A stretch of DNA of 64,000 nt. Source: Marsupella aquatica (Eukaryota > Marchantiophyta). Positions 12,138-23,510 of this stretch are shown one piece after another. The stretch is from positions 14,570,001-14,634,000 of the forward strand of contig OZ316899.1 of NCBI GenBank assembly GCA_973895155.1, written 5' to 3'. Under the pieces are notes generated by a model. It saw only the letters and a list, made by a program, of their open reading frames with translations, searched no databases and was not told the origin of the DNA. Made by a program: the position numbers and the translations under genes. How positions within the stretch are numbered: position 1 is the first letter of the stretch; the number at the start of each line of letters is the position of its first letter.

Positions 12138-12384
12138 TATTCCCTGCTTGGTCCACACCTTTTGTGCCCTTGCACCTTTGGGCTCTCTTGGTCTCACCAG
12201 GTTTGCATTTTGCTGCGTCTGTTTTTGTTGCCCTGTTGGGCCCCCCTTCCCGTGGCTTTTCGCCTGTTTTATCTCGTGGAAAATTTTAAAAATTAAAAAA
12301 TTAAAAAATGGTTGGAGTAAGTATGTGAAGGGGAAAGAGTATTGAGAGAATGGAGCGAAAGTCTCAATCAAAATTGCTATGTCC
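12138..12384. other. No gene seen; AT-rich flank of the gypsy element
   Basis: A T/C-rich stretch is followed by an A/T run (AAATTAAAAAATTAAAAAATGG around 12288). It is not the missing half of the LINE and shows no coding frame. Confidence 0.5.
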
Positions 12385-12510
12385 AGAGAGACATGACTTT
12401 GTGGTACCTCACTTGACTAGAGACTTATAGGTCTTGGGTTCAACTATTGTGGCCGACTCTTCCCTTTTTGTGGGGTTTCACAAATTTTCCCTTTAAAAAT
12501 GAAAAAAGGT
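12385..12510 (+). repeat. tRNA-derived SINE-like unit, copy 1
   Basis: A degenerate A-box (ATGACTTTGTGG) and a B-box (GGGTTCAACTATTG at 12436) lie about 45 bp apart, as in a tRNA head, followed by a short AT-rich tail with CCCTTTAAAAATGAAAAAAGG. The block ACTTGACT..GAGACT.ATAGGT.TTGGGTTCAA recurs at 20855-20970. The recurrence plus internal promoter boxes suggest a SINE rather than a tRNA gene; no cloverleaf can be folded. Confidence 0.55.
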
Positions 12511-12639
12511 GCTATGGGCACGGACAAAGTATCTTCACTATAAAAGTGATGACAAAGTTGGTGACATGGAAAATATTTTGGATGGAAGTGATGATTTGGT
12601 TACCCAAAATGTACTTTTTTGGACAGAAATATAAATAGC

Positions 12640-12850
12640 AATGTCAAGCATATCTTTATATTGTAATCCAGTCCATGCAGGTTTGAATTATCCTTCAGGT
12701 CTTCATGGCCAATCCAGGCTCCTCCGAACGGTCTTCATGGCTCTTCATGGATCCATGGCCAATGAAGATATGGTAGTTGAAATCTTTACTAAGGCTCCTC
12801 CCAAAGGACTTGATGAGAAACTCACTTTAGCCTCAGTTAGCATTGCCTGA
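12640..12850 (+). pseudogene. Ty1/copia RNase H C-terminal fragment
   Basis: The frame ends in MVVEIFTKAPPKGLDEKL, the conserved C-terminus of copia pol (the ADIFTK-type block that follows RNase H). A polypurine tract and LTR-like start come 20-30 bp downstream, which supports the call. The upstream pol region is not recognisable. Confidence 0.6.
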
Positions 12851-12869
12851 TTGATGAGCAATCATCAAT

Positions 12870-13400
12870 TGGGGGGGGATGTTAAAAATTACTTTCTATA
12901 AGCACAATTGATGATTAGCTATATTTAGTTAGTATCAATGTGTGCTCACAGTAGCACAGAAGTAAGATCTTTTCTTTACCATAGATCTTACATCATGACC
13001 TTCCCTTCATGCTGAAGTGTCACTACCATTCTAAAAACACACATATGAAGTGTCACTACCCTTGGAGGGACACACCTGTTGGTGTTGTCCATTTGTAGAT
13101 CCCGGTTCACTTGTAATACAAATCAGTTGAGTAGCTTTCCTCAATTCTGTGCATTCATTTCATTCTCTTAATACAAATCAGTTGAGTAGTTTTCCTCAAT
13201 TCTGTGCATTCATTTCATTCTCTCACACAAAGATCCTGTGATACAAATAAGTTGAGTAGGTTTCTTCAATTCTGTGCATTCATTTCATTTTTTCACACAA
13301 ACAAGACACGGTTCACTTGTAATGCAAATCAGTCGAGTAGCTGTCCTCAATTCTGTGCATTCATTTCATTCTCTCACGCAAACAAGACACGGTCTCTGAT
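12870..13400 (+). repeat. Copia polypurine tract and LTR-like segment
   Basis: ATTGGGGGGGGA (12868-12879) followed by TGTTAAAAATTAC at 12880 is a classic polypurine tract/LTR junction just downstream of the copia pol C-terminus. The LTR body contains a tandem array (13118-13392). The LTR right end is not certain and no 5' partner is seen in the window. Confidence 0.6.
13118..13392 (+). repeat. Four-unit tandem repeat inside the copia LTR-like segment
   Basis: The core CAAATCAGTTGAGTAG followed by TTCTGTGCATTCATTTCATT starts at 13118, 13173, 13243 and 13324, giving variable unit lengths of 55, 70 and 81 bp. The variable part contains CACACAAACAAGACACGGTTCA. This is probable slippage or unequal exchange within the LTR. 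Confidence 0.85.
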
Positions 13401-13835
13401 AAATTAATGATAATAAATTTGAATGTTCCAGTAGTTGACGTTCAGGACTACTATAGGAACTATGAAATACCTAACATTCTCAGTCTTCCTCCTGGACAAG
13501 TGTCAGTGATCTCCTGGTACTAGTTATGTAGCTAATTATGTCTCCTCAATTCTCAGAGTGACTTTGTACAAACTGAATAATGACTTGCTCCCCGCCTCAG
13601 TGCAAGTTGGTGATACATTCCAGTGGGTATCAAAATCCTGCAACTCGACAGCAGTCAACTTCATGTATGTATGACGTGCCGACCACTGAATTAGATGACC
13701 CACTTTGACCAATAGAGAACTTGACCATCAACGCATATTGAATATACCACACATAAGGATGCTCAAATGTCAAAAGACTCTCTAAAAGATATCGCTCAAA
13801 CCTTGTTTATTAGAGAAGGCTGTTGAACATGCAGG

Positions 13836-16142
13836 TCAGTGAGCGGGTCGATAATCATCACCAGATTGCTGTGGAAAGACCTGAGTGAGAAGGGCTACGC
13901 TAATTTCTGAGGATGATGTCGATAGGAAGTTGTCTGAAGGAACATAATCGCTGAAGCCACCGCTGTAGCTACTTTCTGACAACCCCCACTTAGTCAAGTT
14001 GGGATAACTAGGAGGTGGTCCCAACTCGACACTAAGCTTCTCTGGAACAAAAACCTGGCTCAGTCCAGCTCCAAAGCCAGAAAGTGAATCCAACTCGTCT
14101 TCGCGCTTGAAGCTTTCTGTTCCAATCGGGAGAGGGGCCAGATTACTGTGACTCATGGTTCCACCTTGTTGTCGGGAAAGAGAGTCCTGCTGAGCAGCTT
14201 TCATCAACATGTCTAGTTCAAGGGAATTCATTCTTTGCAAACCCGCCAAGGCAGAATTAGGTAGACGACTTGCTAAACCAGGCCTTACTCCCACGTTCAA
14301 CTGATTAATTCCACCTAACATTGACGAAGGCAGTACACCTCCTTGGCCCTGTTGATGAGCCTGTAATTGAGCTAGAGTGCTGAGTGTAGCCGAGTCAATT
14401 TGTGCCGGGCCCCTCGCCAATTCATCGAAAGTAGAACCTGGTAGAGGCTCGTTCATAACCTTTCCACAAGACGCAGTGGCAACTCCCCTGCGACCTGGGT
14501 GGATTTGCATTGAACCTGCGAAGTTACCCGCGTGCGCTGCTTGAAACGAAGCAACTGGGTACGGTTGAGTGTTCACGCCACTCAAGCGTTTCAGGTACTG
14601 CCGATACTTCTGCGATTAGAAAGCCCCATCAGTCTCGAAAAGTAGACCACGACACAGCACACCAGGAAGTCGACCAGGAAATCGACTGCCTAAAGGTGAA
14701 AACCTGAAGATTCGCAGTATCATGTACGTAAGTCCTGTCATTTGTGCAACTAATGTGCACGAGATAAATCAATCCAGAGTACACAGGACAAAGCTCGTGA
14801 GGAGTGAAATGTCACCGAGAGTGAGCTGTACCTGCAGATGACTCGCTACATTTTCTCGCGAAAGGCCTTGCACGTTCATGATCTCGAGAATCCTCTTTGG
14901 CACGGCTTCTGAAAAGCAACGGGAGACATCACGCAAAGATATGATAATTCGACATCCAAGAGCTGGGTAATAGTAGATTTACCAACAAACCCTTCGGCCC
15001 AAGAGTGCCTCATTCTCTTCACGTCCGCTGACCTATACGCTTACCGTAATTACACGGACAAAGCCTACAGAATTACCAAGACAGGACGATCCCGGTGCAT
15101 GGTGAACGGACTTACTGTCGATACCCAGCTGATTCACAGCATTGACGAACTGTTGATGAAGTTCCACGGACCAAACGACTCGGGCTTTCTTCAAACTGTT
15201 CACGTCTTCGAGCGGCTCATCCGCAGGTTCCTGCTTTTCCTTCCTCTTCTTGGACATACTGTCCCCTTCACAGAGGGAATCTAAACCTCTACCCGTTTCA
15301 TCCCAATCCCCTGACTGGTCATCCTTAGTAGACTCTACCCTTCCTCGTCTGCGGATGACATGTTGCCAAATGTTCCGCAGCTCTTCTATCCGAACGGGTT
15401 TGAGAAGATAATCGCAAGCTCCATGGGTAATCCCTTTCATAACAACGTCAGTTTCACCATTTGCGGACATCACTGCAGAAAAGTTTTTAAATCATGAGAA
15501 CTTGTGGAGCTATTACAGTAGAGGCTCAGTAAACAAACAAATCGGAGCATATTGCTCACAACTTGAAGTGACAAGCAACCTAGGCAGCCTCAATCGCCCA
15601 GACCACCCCATAGGGAAGTTGAGACAAACGTACTGATGACAGGTAAATCTAGCTCCAGTCCAATAGCTTCGAGTAGCCTGAAGCCGTCCATATCAGGCAT
15701 ATAAACATCGCTCATCACCAAGTCATAAGCACTTCTATTTTCACGTAGAAGTGCCAAAGCTTTCGCAGCACGTTGACATGTAGTAACTGCACAGAAGCAA
15801 AAGGGACCCTCAGCTATCGACAGAAGCCAAAAGGACAAATGCGTAATCCTACCACTACCTGCAATAGTGTGTAGTTAGGGGAAGTGGGACACCATCCGCG
15901 CAAGTATTCTCAGGACGACCAAAACCGACCCAGAACTAGGGTTAAGAGTTGCGGAGAGGCAAACCGGTATAGTTGCACTGCCGCAACATTGTTTCTAAAA
16001 TCATCAAGCATACTGGGTCATCGTCGACAACTAACACCTTCAATCCGACGGGAGAGAACCCTTCGACCAGGGTAATTTTCTCGTTTGCTTTATCACCAGA
16101 TGCCTCTACAGACCTTCCCGAATTGGTTTCCAAGGCCATCAT
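13836..16142 (-). CDS. Type-B cytokinin response regulator (ARR-B, receiver + GARP/Myb)
   Basis: A nuclear transcription factor at the output of the cytokinin His-Asp phosphorelay. Five exons can be joined in frame: 16142-15965, 15786-15634, 15472-15116, 14908-14832 and 14609-13836. All introns are GT-AG and the phases match, giving 512 aa. The receiver domain (about residues 34-145) keeps the acidic cluster D40-D42, the phospho-acceptor D86 in [11 protein letters not shown] and K135 in [10 protein letters not shown] basic stretch SKKRKEK precedes the GARP/Myb-like domain (about 205-264), with [32 protein letters not shown] and [12 protein letters not shown]. The C-terminal half is Gln/Ser/Leu-rich, as in activation regions of the family, but somewhat short. 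I chose the ATG at 16142 (a second ATG follows directly); the codon at 16157 in the same frame is TTG. Nothing is broken, so it is probably functional. Confidence 0.95.
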
Positions 16143-16218
16143 TGTTCTTAAGCTCAAGAAACACTATAATTCTCACGCGATGTAAATCTAGGACGTCCAC
16201 ATTTTTTCGTGGCCAAGT

Positions 16219-16437
16219 GCAAGACAAAAAAGAGGAGAACATCTATATCTTTGTAATCAGGTAAAGGTTCTACTAGAGACTTATCAGGAGTGACAGAAAA
16301 CATTGGACACGTTCTGGACATGTAATATTGTCGTGCAAGAAAGAGGACGACATCTATATCTTTGCAATTAGGTGAAGGTTCCACTCGAGACTTATCAGGA
16401 ATATCAGAAAACATCTAAAGACGTTCTGGACATATAT
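16219..16437 (-). repeat. 111-bp tandem duplication upstream of the response regulator
   Basis: Two diverged copies, AGAGGAGAACATCTATATC at 16231 and AGAGGACGACATCTATATC at 16342, are 111 bp apart and each includes GAGACTTATCAGGA and CAGAAAACAT. They lie 80-300 bp 5' of the start codon, in the promoter or 5' UTR of the response regulator. On the minus strand they form a short open frame with an internal repeat, which I take as a shadow of the duplication. Confidence 0.8.
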
Positions 16438-16439
16438 CA

Positions 16440-17539
16440 CTGTTCAGCGGGGATTTCGTCGTTGGAAACAATTTGGTGAAGGGATTTTGGTGGTTCAGAG
16501 CACTTGTGTTCGATGCAACGTGCCCGCGAGAGTAACTCTCAAGGTCGAGTGGAACTCTCAAGATCGAGTGGGTCAGAAATCATGTCATGGCGCTCTTGGT
16601 TTCAGAATACCTGCGAGTAATTTTCTAGTTGGTTTTCATATCATTATGTGAATCTGATGAACAGAAGTAGCACTAGCACCAAAATATCACTCATTGGGAA
16701 AAATTGTACATATGGGACATGGCTATATAAGCGCGTCTATGTACAGCAAGAATTTGTTAACTATTAGGTTAACCATTGCATGGCTGCCATGAATAAAAGT
16801 GGAATTTTTTGAGTACTCTACTTGCTCCAAATCCTTATTTGGGTTCAATATTAAGGGTCAATAAAAGTTTTGCATACTCTGCATATATATATATATATAT
16901 ATATGTTCATTCTAGAACATGCCTCTTTCTTTGTCTTGTAGTGATGTGTGATTTTTCTAATTTATTTATGATTAAAAAAGAGAGTAGAGTAAAGTACATG
17001 CCAAGAAAATAATATCTGTTAATTAAGAGTGAATGAGATATTTACGGACCCCCATTAGGGGTCCTTTGCAAAATTCCTGGCTTCACAGCACGCCACATCA
17101 TCATGGCACGCTGCAAACAGGAAGAAACTTGTTTTTGGATAAAATTAACTTATGCATTCGTGTTTGTGACAAGTTTGCCATAAAAATGTAAAAAAAACTT
17201 ACAGGCAAATCAAAAGACAAAAAGATTGAGGTAAAATTGTTCTCAGTATCAGTTTTATTTATATTTAGATTTTATTCAAAACATAAAATTTTCCCGATAG
17301 GAATTTTCAATTTGACATTGCTGAGTCAAATCATAATGAAAACTCACGTATATTATGGCGTTAGAAATATCTTGAAGAGACGGTACTGATGAGCTCAGCA
17401 TTGTCACCATTCGGTAAGAATTGAGTAAGTAATTTAAAACTAAAATTTACCGTGATTTCGTAATCTCTAACATGAACAAAAAATAATGTTGTACAACCAC
17501 TTAAATGTTGACCCCTTCCATGAGAATGAACTCAAAATT
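16440..17539. other. Intergenic DNA, (TA)n microsatellite
   Basis: The probable upstream region of the response regulator. A dinucleotide run of AT lies at 16883-16904. CTATATAAG at 16720 resembles a TATA element but could serve either strand. No coding frame is supportable. Confidence 0.5.
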
Positions 17540-17765
17540 GACAGATTTTATCGAGTACTAAGGAGATTATGAAATTTAGAATTTCTTTAGCTTTTTAATG
17601 AAATAACATTGATAGATTTAGTTGAGTTCTAAAGAGATTATAAATTTCCAATGTTCTCTAGCTTTCCAATGAGTGTAACATTGGGAGATTTTATCAAGTA
17701 CTAAAGTGGTAATGAATTTCTAAATTTCTCTAGCTTTCGATCAATTTTGAATAACACAATTGGAG
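17540..17765. repeat. Three-unit tandem repeat of about 71 bp
   Basis: Units begin near 17540, 17610 and 17682. Each has AGATTT, GAGT.CTAA, GA(T)TAT.AA, TTTCT(T)TAGCTTT and AATAACATT/AATAACACAATT. They are diverged, AT-rich and non-coding. Confidence 0.75.
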
Positions 17766-19317
17766 ATTTGTTCCATAAAACTTTTTGTCTTAAATGATGA
17801 TGCGAAGTTAGTGATTTGATGACACCAATGACTTCTCTCTCTTCGTCCATCTGCGTGTAGGAATTGAAAAGTGATTACTTTCTATGCAACTTGAGTGCAT
17901 CCAACATCCCTTCAGTTCAGTACCGTGTAGGAAACCGTCGAGCCCTGTTTTGTTGAAGTGGGCAATTAAGCTACGCACACATTAAACAATAGTTCACATT
18001 GCAACTGGTTTTGCCTTTAATGTTAATTATGGTTGCCTTGGTAAGTTTGGCAACTGTTTCAAGTGTCAAACATTGACTTGTCCATTTTTGAATTATTTTT
18101 TCTTTAGATTTGGAGGTTCATCTAGGTTTTAGTTTCTAGATAACTGCCTCTAAAATAGCATGGCGGTCCACGGATTAATTCACAAAGTCAGAAGTACACA
18201 TGCAAAGAAAAGCACATAATGACCAGGAAAGTACAAAGTTATTGAAGAGTTATGCACATAAGGTACACATTTTCACTTGCTTCTAAGTAATGACAATAAA
18301 CTCAATTAAAACCATAATTTTTGTAAAGGAGACCACAAGGAAATTATGTACACCAGATGTGCAAATTGTTCAAAAATCATTTCTCTCACTCTCATGAGAA
18401 TTCACTAAAGAATTGAAAAAGACAGATTAAACATTATGAGGGGAGCCAAAATAAATTCAAATACTCTAACTTAGCTAAACTAAAAGGGGTCCAAAAGTGA
18501 ATTCAAAATCTAACTAATACAAATGATTCACCTTGTTAAGTCACATTAAAATCAAAATACTGAACACAAAATCTGAATAAGACAAAACATGAAAGTTGCA
18601 TTCACCATTATAGCAATACGGGATAAACTCTGCAAACACAACACTTGAGAAAATCACCAAAGTGGAAAAATGAAATGCAAGCCTCGTCCCAAGTTGTTTA
18701 GAACAATTCAGAACATGTTCTGAATGATGGAATTGGAGGTCCACATATGGATGAAAATTGCATTTTGGATGGAATATGTGTAAGGTGGATGGAATACTGA
18801 TTTTCCATCCAGGAGTTATAGCATTCCGTAGCTGCATTACAGGATGCTGTAGCTAGATTATAGAGTTTGGTAGTCAATGTTACAGAGTTCTGTAATGTCA
18901 GATTTGTCAGGAAGGCAAATTATGGAAATAGAAGGGATACCAAAAATAGGTTACGGCAGTGCTTTCTAAATCAGATCATACATCTGAAATATACTGAGGG
19001 ATATGCTCAATAGACCCCCTCCAGGAGAAACTTTACTTGATCAGCCGCCTTTAAACTTTTTTGCCCCAATCAGCCCCCTCATTATGGCCCATACCCTTTT
19101 TCCCTGTGTAAGGCCATACTGCACAGTTTTCAGCCTTACTGGGTGACTTTTCACAGTCCCCATTCAACCACGCATTAACCAGGCAAAAATCACAGTGACT
19201 ATGCTAAGGTCGATTAGCAACGGGACCTCGTAATCAGAAGTCAAAATTGGGCATTTGCACATCCACACCACCACGATCAACATTAGGGTTATGTTATGCT
19301 AATGCAAATAAATTGAC
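17766..19317. other. Intergenic, no gene seen
   Basis: AT-rich sequence with scattered short open frames only. At 19010-19080 a pyrimidine-rich block (GCTCAATAGACCCCCT and GCCCCAATCAGCCCCCT) resembles the array at 36059-36145. Confidence 0.5.
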
Positions 19318-19880
19318 ATGAGTTGAAGAGAAAAAGATGTCAAGGGAGAGGAAAGATGTTGAGGTGAGATAAAGATGTCGAGGCGAGGAGAAGATATCGA
19401 GGTGAACAAAGATTTTCACGAGAAAAAGAGATGTCGAGCTGAGAAAAAGAGTTCGAGCAAAAAATATATCAAGAAGAGAAAAGGGCAATGTGAGAAAAAT
19501 ATGTGGAGATAAGGGAAAGATGTTGTGGTGAGATAAAAATGTGACAATGAGGAAAAGGTCAGATGTTGAGCTAAAAACAAATTGACATTCAATGAGAAAA
19601 AGAGATGTTGACGTGAGGCAAAGAAGTCAAGGTGAAAAAAACATGTCCAGGAGAGAAAACATGGCGATGTGAGAAAAAGTTGTAATGATGAGGAACATTT
19701 GTTGAGGAGAGAAAAGATGTGGAGGTGAGGAAAAGATGTCGAGTCAAATGATAAAATATATGGAGGAGAGAAACAAAAATCAAGAACCTACAAGATGTCG
19801 AGTCAAATGAGAAAAAAATTGTCTTGGTGAGATAAAGAAGTAAATGTGAGGCAAGATGAGAGATGTCAAGGAAAGGTAGA
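19318..19880 (+). repeat. Degenerate purine-rich short tandem array
   Basis: The motif AAGATGTCGAGGTGAG with GAGAAAA spacers recurs roughly every 20-35 bp across about 560 bp, with substitutions (AAAGATGTTGAGGTGAG, GAAGATATCGAGGTG, AGAGATGTCGAG and so on). The strand is almost entirely purine in long runs. The long minus-strand open frames here (Ser/Leu/Phe-rich) are by-products of the repeat. Confidence 0.75.
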
Positions 19881-20616
19881 GTTGTTGTGGTGGTGTTCAA
19901 CAACTCATGCATTTGCACATAGAAATTGAAGAGGCGAGATAACAGTCACTGTAGCATAGAGTCCAAGCACAACCGAATGATACAAAAAATTAGTTCTTAA
20001 ATTTTTTAGAGTATTGTATACATTTTATTTATACTCAAGTTTTATCAAAACAACTTTCAGGCTAATATCCAATTCTTTAAAACTCAATTTTAATAATTAG
20101 TTTTAAATTAATATTGAAAACATTTACTGTACTTTTGGTCCACTCTATATTTAATTCGTTTTTGGTTTTATCCTTTGTGTCTATTGATTACCTTTTTTGT
20201 TGGCACTGCATTTTTGAATGACGACCACGGGAAAAAAGGCGCAACAGTGTATTATAGTTTAGGATTACGCTGCCCGGTCGTCCCACTCATCCCAAACCTC
20301 CTGTGGGACTCGGTCGGTGGGTACCTTCTGGAGGAGGCCGTTTACAAGGTCAATTAGGAAGGTCAGGAGTCTCCATTGCAGAAAAGGACTATAAAATAGA
20401 TAAATGTAAGTGAAAATTTCAAACCACGTAAAACCTAAAGAGAGTACTATAGAAATTCTGGACAAAGTCTGAAATCAATGCCAAGCGCCACCCTCTACAT
20501 AAAAATAAAAATAAAATAAGTTGAACCCAAAATACATGGACAACTGTGAGTCCCCTGACTCCCAGGCCAGGCCATTTTATACTCTCTTCTCATACATTTC
20601 GAGGTTTGGGCCCTTT
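19881..20616. other. Intergenic, no gene seen
   Basis: AT-rich; contains an A/T-rich stretch at 19980-20170. No feature can be supported. Confidence 0.5.
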
Positions 20617-20820
20617 CTGGTAGCAGATAATAGGATCTCCTCATGGATTACCTTCTTGAAGGTACTATGTACCCAGAATGCCCTTGCCTTTGCATAAACT
20701 GTACCTTGTTGAGGGAGAGAGTATAAGGTATTTATGTGAAGACAGTATGCACAGAAAAGAGCTTGGAAGCATTCAAACATCACAAAGCAAAGTTGAAAGT
20801 TCAGCCAATAATTACTAAAA
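20617..20820 (+). repeat. Dispersed repeat family member, copy 1
   Basis: ATAATAGGATCTCCTCATGG, ATTACCTTCTTGAAGGTA, ATGTACCCAGAATGCCCTTG and GAAAAGAGCTTGGAA occur in the same order and spacing at about 33595-33752. AAAGTTCAGCCAATAATTACT at its right end has a relative at about 34287-34335. The family is unidentified. Confidence 0.7.
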
Positions 20821-20854
20821 TATAATTATAGATTTATGTTTAAAAATGGGTGGG

Positions 20855-20970
20855 AAGTCTTAGCATGGCTGTGTGGTCACTCACTTGACTGGAGACTAAT
20901 AGGTATTGGGTTCAAATGTTGTGACTGACTAATACCAATTTCTCCTTTAAAATAAAGGGTTAAAAAAATT
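20855..20970 (+). repeat. tRNA-derived SINE-like unit, copy 2
   Basis: A-box-like TGGCTGTGTGG at 20866 and B-box-like GGGTTCAAATG at 20908, then an AT-rich tail. It shares the core CTCACTTGACT.GAGACT.ATAGGT.TTGGGTTCAA with 12385-12510. The head resembles a tRNA but does not fold into one. Confidence 0.6.
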
Positions 20971-21419
20971 AATTAGTGGGTGGGAACTTTAGCAAAGGAG
21001 TAGAGGAAGAACTTTTTTCTGTTCTGATTTTGATTTCATAATTATATCTCTAAATAATAAAATCAAAATGGTAACTTTATTTTACTAAATGACATCTCTT
21101 CCTTTTTCTCCTGATTTGTTTTACGCTTAATACTTAAGGAATGGCTCCCAATAATATATTTAAACGAATATGAACACAAAACATGACAACAACCTTTTTT
21201 TTTCAGAGAAGCTCTGTCCTGTTTGTCACCATCCTCGTGCCAGGGATTTGGAATTGACATTAACATAAAAAAAACCAGTAACTATGTGGGTCTAGTTGGG
21301 ATTTGTTAGTAACATTGACCTTTCATTTTCCAACTACTTTTCTATCAAATGAACTCTACCAAATTAAAGGCAAACTCTGTTTGGTGCTAAAAAATTAGTA
21401 AAGTTGTTTGATGTGATTA

Positions 21420-21449
21420 GGGGAAGGGGGTGGGGGTGGGGGGCAGGGG
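21420..21449 (+). other. G-quadruplex-forming tract
   Basis: Five runs of four to six G separated by one or two bases (GGGG-AA-GGGGG-T-GGGGG-T-GGGGGG-CA-GGGG). This is a very strong intramolecular quadruplex signature in otherwise AT-rich intergenic DNA. Confidence 0.8.
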
Positions 21450-21989
21450 AGAATCAGGGTGTAGGGTTCTTTTACAAGAGCCCCATCCATTACAACATTG
21501 TTGAAAGTAGAAAGGGTTAACAACTTGTTGATACTTAACTAGAGAAATTAGCTAAATAAGTTAACTGTCTGAGCAAAACTTAACCATGTTTAAGTGCTGC
21601 TGAGGTTAGACTAGTTGAGAGGGCCTGTACCTTGGAGGAACACTTCATTGTGCTGACACTAGATATCAATGGTCGAGAGTTGGAGAGTGGAGAGAGAATT
21701 CAAGAGTATTGTGTCACGGAGCTCAGGTTGTGACTTGCCAAAGATATGGCCAATGTATGTGTTTTTATTTTGATCATGGACAAACCCTAAACTGGGTTAA
21801 CCATACATCTCTAAGTCAACATACCTGTACACTGGTTCGTTCATATGTGTATATCACCACAACTAGCAATAAGAATGTCCATCCATATGCAAAAACACAT
21901 TGATTCACTTCACAACCCTTCACATACCATGGAAACAGTTGTTAGAAGGCATTAATCATGTCTTTTGCAACAAACTAACCAGATAAATT

Positions 21990-22455
21990 TTGGCTGAGGT
22001 CAGATCTGCTTAGGTGAGGTTAACTTAAGGTCAACTTAGGTAAATCAGCTTAGGTGAAATCATCTTAGGTGACATCGGCCTTATATAGAAGACATTTGTG
22101 TAAAGTGCAGCAAACTGATCACTGGTTAGCTTTGTCTATTTTATATATATTTGTACGTTGTTATTTCTCAACTTGAAGCTCTAGTGGCACTGATCTTTTA
22201 CCAGAGTATACGGCTATGTCTATACTATCAGGCAATAAATTCACACCTTTTTTAGCCAATAGAAATGAAATTAAAAATGCGCAAAGCTGGACAGGTCTAA
22301 TTTTTGAAGTTGCCTTAGATAGATTAGGTTGGCAAAGGCCAACTTGGCTTAGCCAAGGTTTTCTCTGATCAGATTGGCGTACGTGAGGTCAGCCCAGGTC
22401 TAATTTTCCTAGGTCCAATTGGCTTAAAGTTGGCTTAGGTAAATTGGCTTAGAAT
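21990..22455 (+). repeat. Degenerate CTTAGGT-rich clusters
   Basis: Two clusters (about 21990-22085 and 22310-22455) in which CTTAGGT or GGCTTAG recurs about every 15-25 bp. For example GCTTAGGTGAGG, ACTTAGGTAAATC, GCTTAGGTGAAATC and TCTTAGGTGACATC in the first, and TGGCTTAGCC, TTGGCTTAGGTAAATTGGCTTAG in the second. The separating 220 bp is unrelated. Confidence 0.6.
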
Positions 22456-23370
22456 GCATTTGTGTCCGAATACGTATCTTATGTGGAAAGCTAACCATTC
22501 ACTGGCTTTGCATTTGTTTAATTCCCAACTTTGGCCTACTAAGATTTCAACAAAATAGACCATCATGTCTATTCTGTAAGTGATATACAAATGAATTTAG
22601 ACAGCACAAAAATCATATGAATGATGAAGTTGGTGGAGTCAGCTTCAGTGCACAAGGGGAATCACACTCCCGCAAGCCACTTAGTCAGAGTCCTCGTAAG
22701 AAAAGTTCCAAAGAGTTGCACACAAGGGCATCCAATAAGTTGTTACTTCAAGCCAACTAACACATAATTGAAATTTTTACATACCCACATGCCTCAAGAA
22801 GTCCAAGAAATAGCCTGTCCAAATAGGTAATTTTACTATAAATACTCTAGATATATAAAACCACACTGATCAATGAAAAGTACAGTCAAGTTTTATGACA
22901 CAAGGATGCTACTATATGTGCACTTAATTCAATGTGCCTTATGAATAACATTCATTTCAATAAAAAGTAGTTCGAGGACCCCTGAGACAGATAAACTTGA
23001 ATACATTCAACAAATTGGATCAATGAAAGAACACTCTTGCCCATCCCTTCATTCATAGTGGATATCAGAGCTACCGGTATATATATCTGCAGCTGTGGTT
23101 TAAAGGTTCCCCTACCTGCAAGACATTTGCCTACTCCAGCTGTTAGTAGGAGGAATTGCCAAATAATGTACGCAGGATTTGTTTGTGACTTACATTAATA
23201 TTCCTAGTAAATTCACCCAAAATTGGCTTGGGTGAGAGGGCAAATTGCCAGATCTCAGAGTATAAGGGTAGCCATTAGCTTTTTCATGTTATCTCAAGTC
23301 ATCAAGCCAGCCATTCCCTTTGTCATCTCAAGCCATGTAAAACTTACCATCTACAACTGCAATTTCCACT
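22456..23370. other. Intergenic, no gene seen
   Basis: AT-rich with only short spurious frames. No repeat or RNA signature could be recognised. Confidence 0.5.
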
Positions 23371-23510
23371 TGGAAACCCAACAGTTTGTTTTTACTTTAT
23401 CAAATATTTATTACAAAAGTTTGGAAACCCATCAGTTTGTTTTTACCTCACCAAATACTTATTACAAAACCTTGGAAGCCCAACAGTTTGTTTCTACTTC
23501 CTCTAGCCGT
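23371..23510 (+). repeat. 51-bp tandem repeat, nearly three units
   Basis: TTGGAAACCCAACAGTTTGT recurs with few changes at 23370, 23421 and 23472, exactly 51 bp apart. Because 51 is a multiple of three, an open frame runs through it, but it has no other coding character. Confidence 0.9.

Noticed and set aside
16154-16414. Minus-strand 86-codon frame with an internal repeat (PDKSRVEPSP / PDKSLVEPLP)
   Set aside because: The repeat is explained by the 111-bp DNA duplication; the frame ends in the promoter region of the response regulator and has no independent support.
19294-19918. Minus-strand Ser/Leu/Phe-rich open frames
   Set aside because: They read the complement of a purine-rich tandem array and have no coding character besides the repeat.
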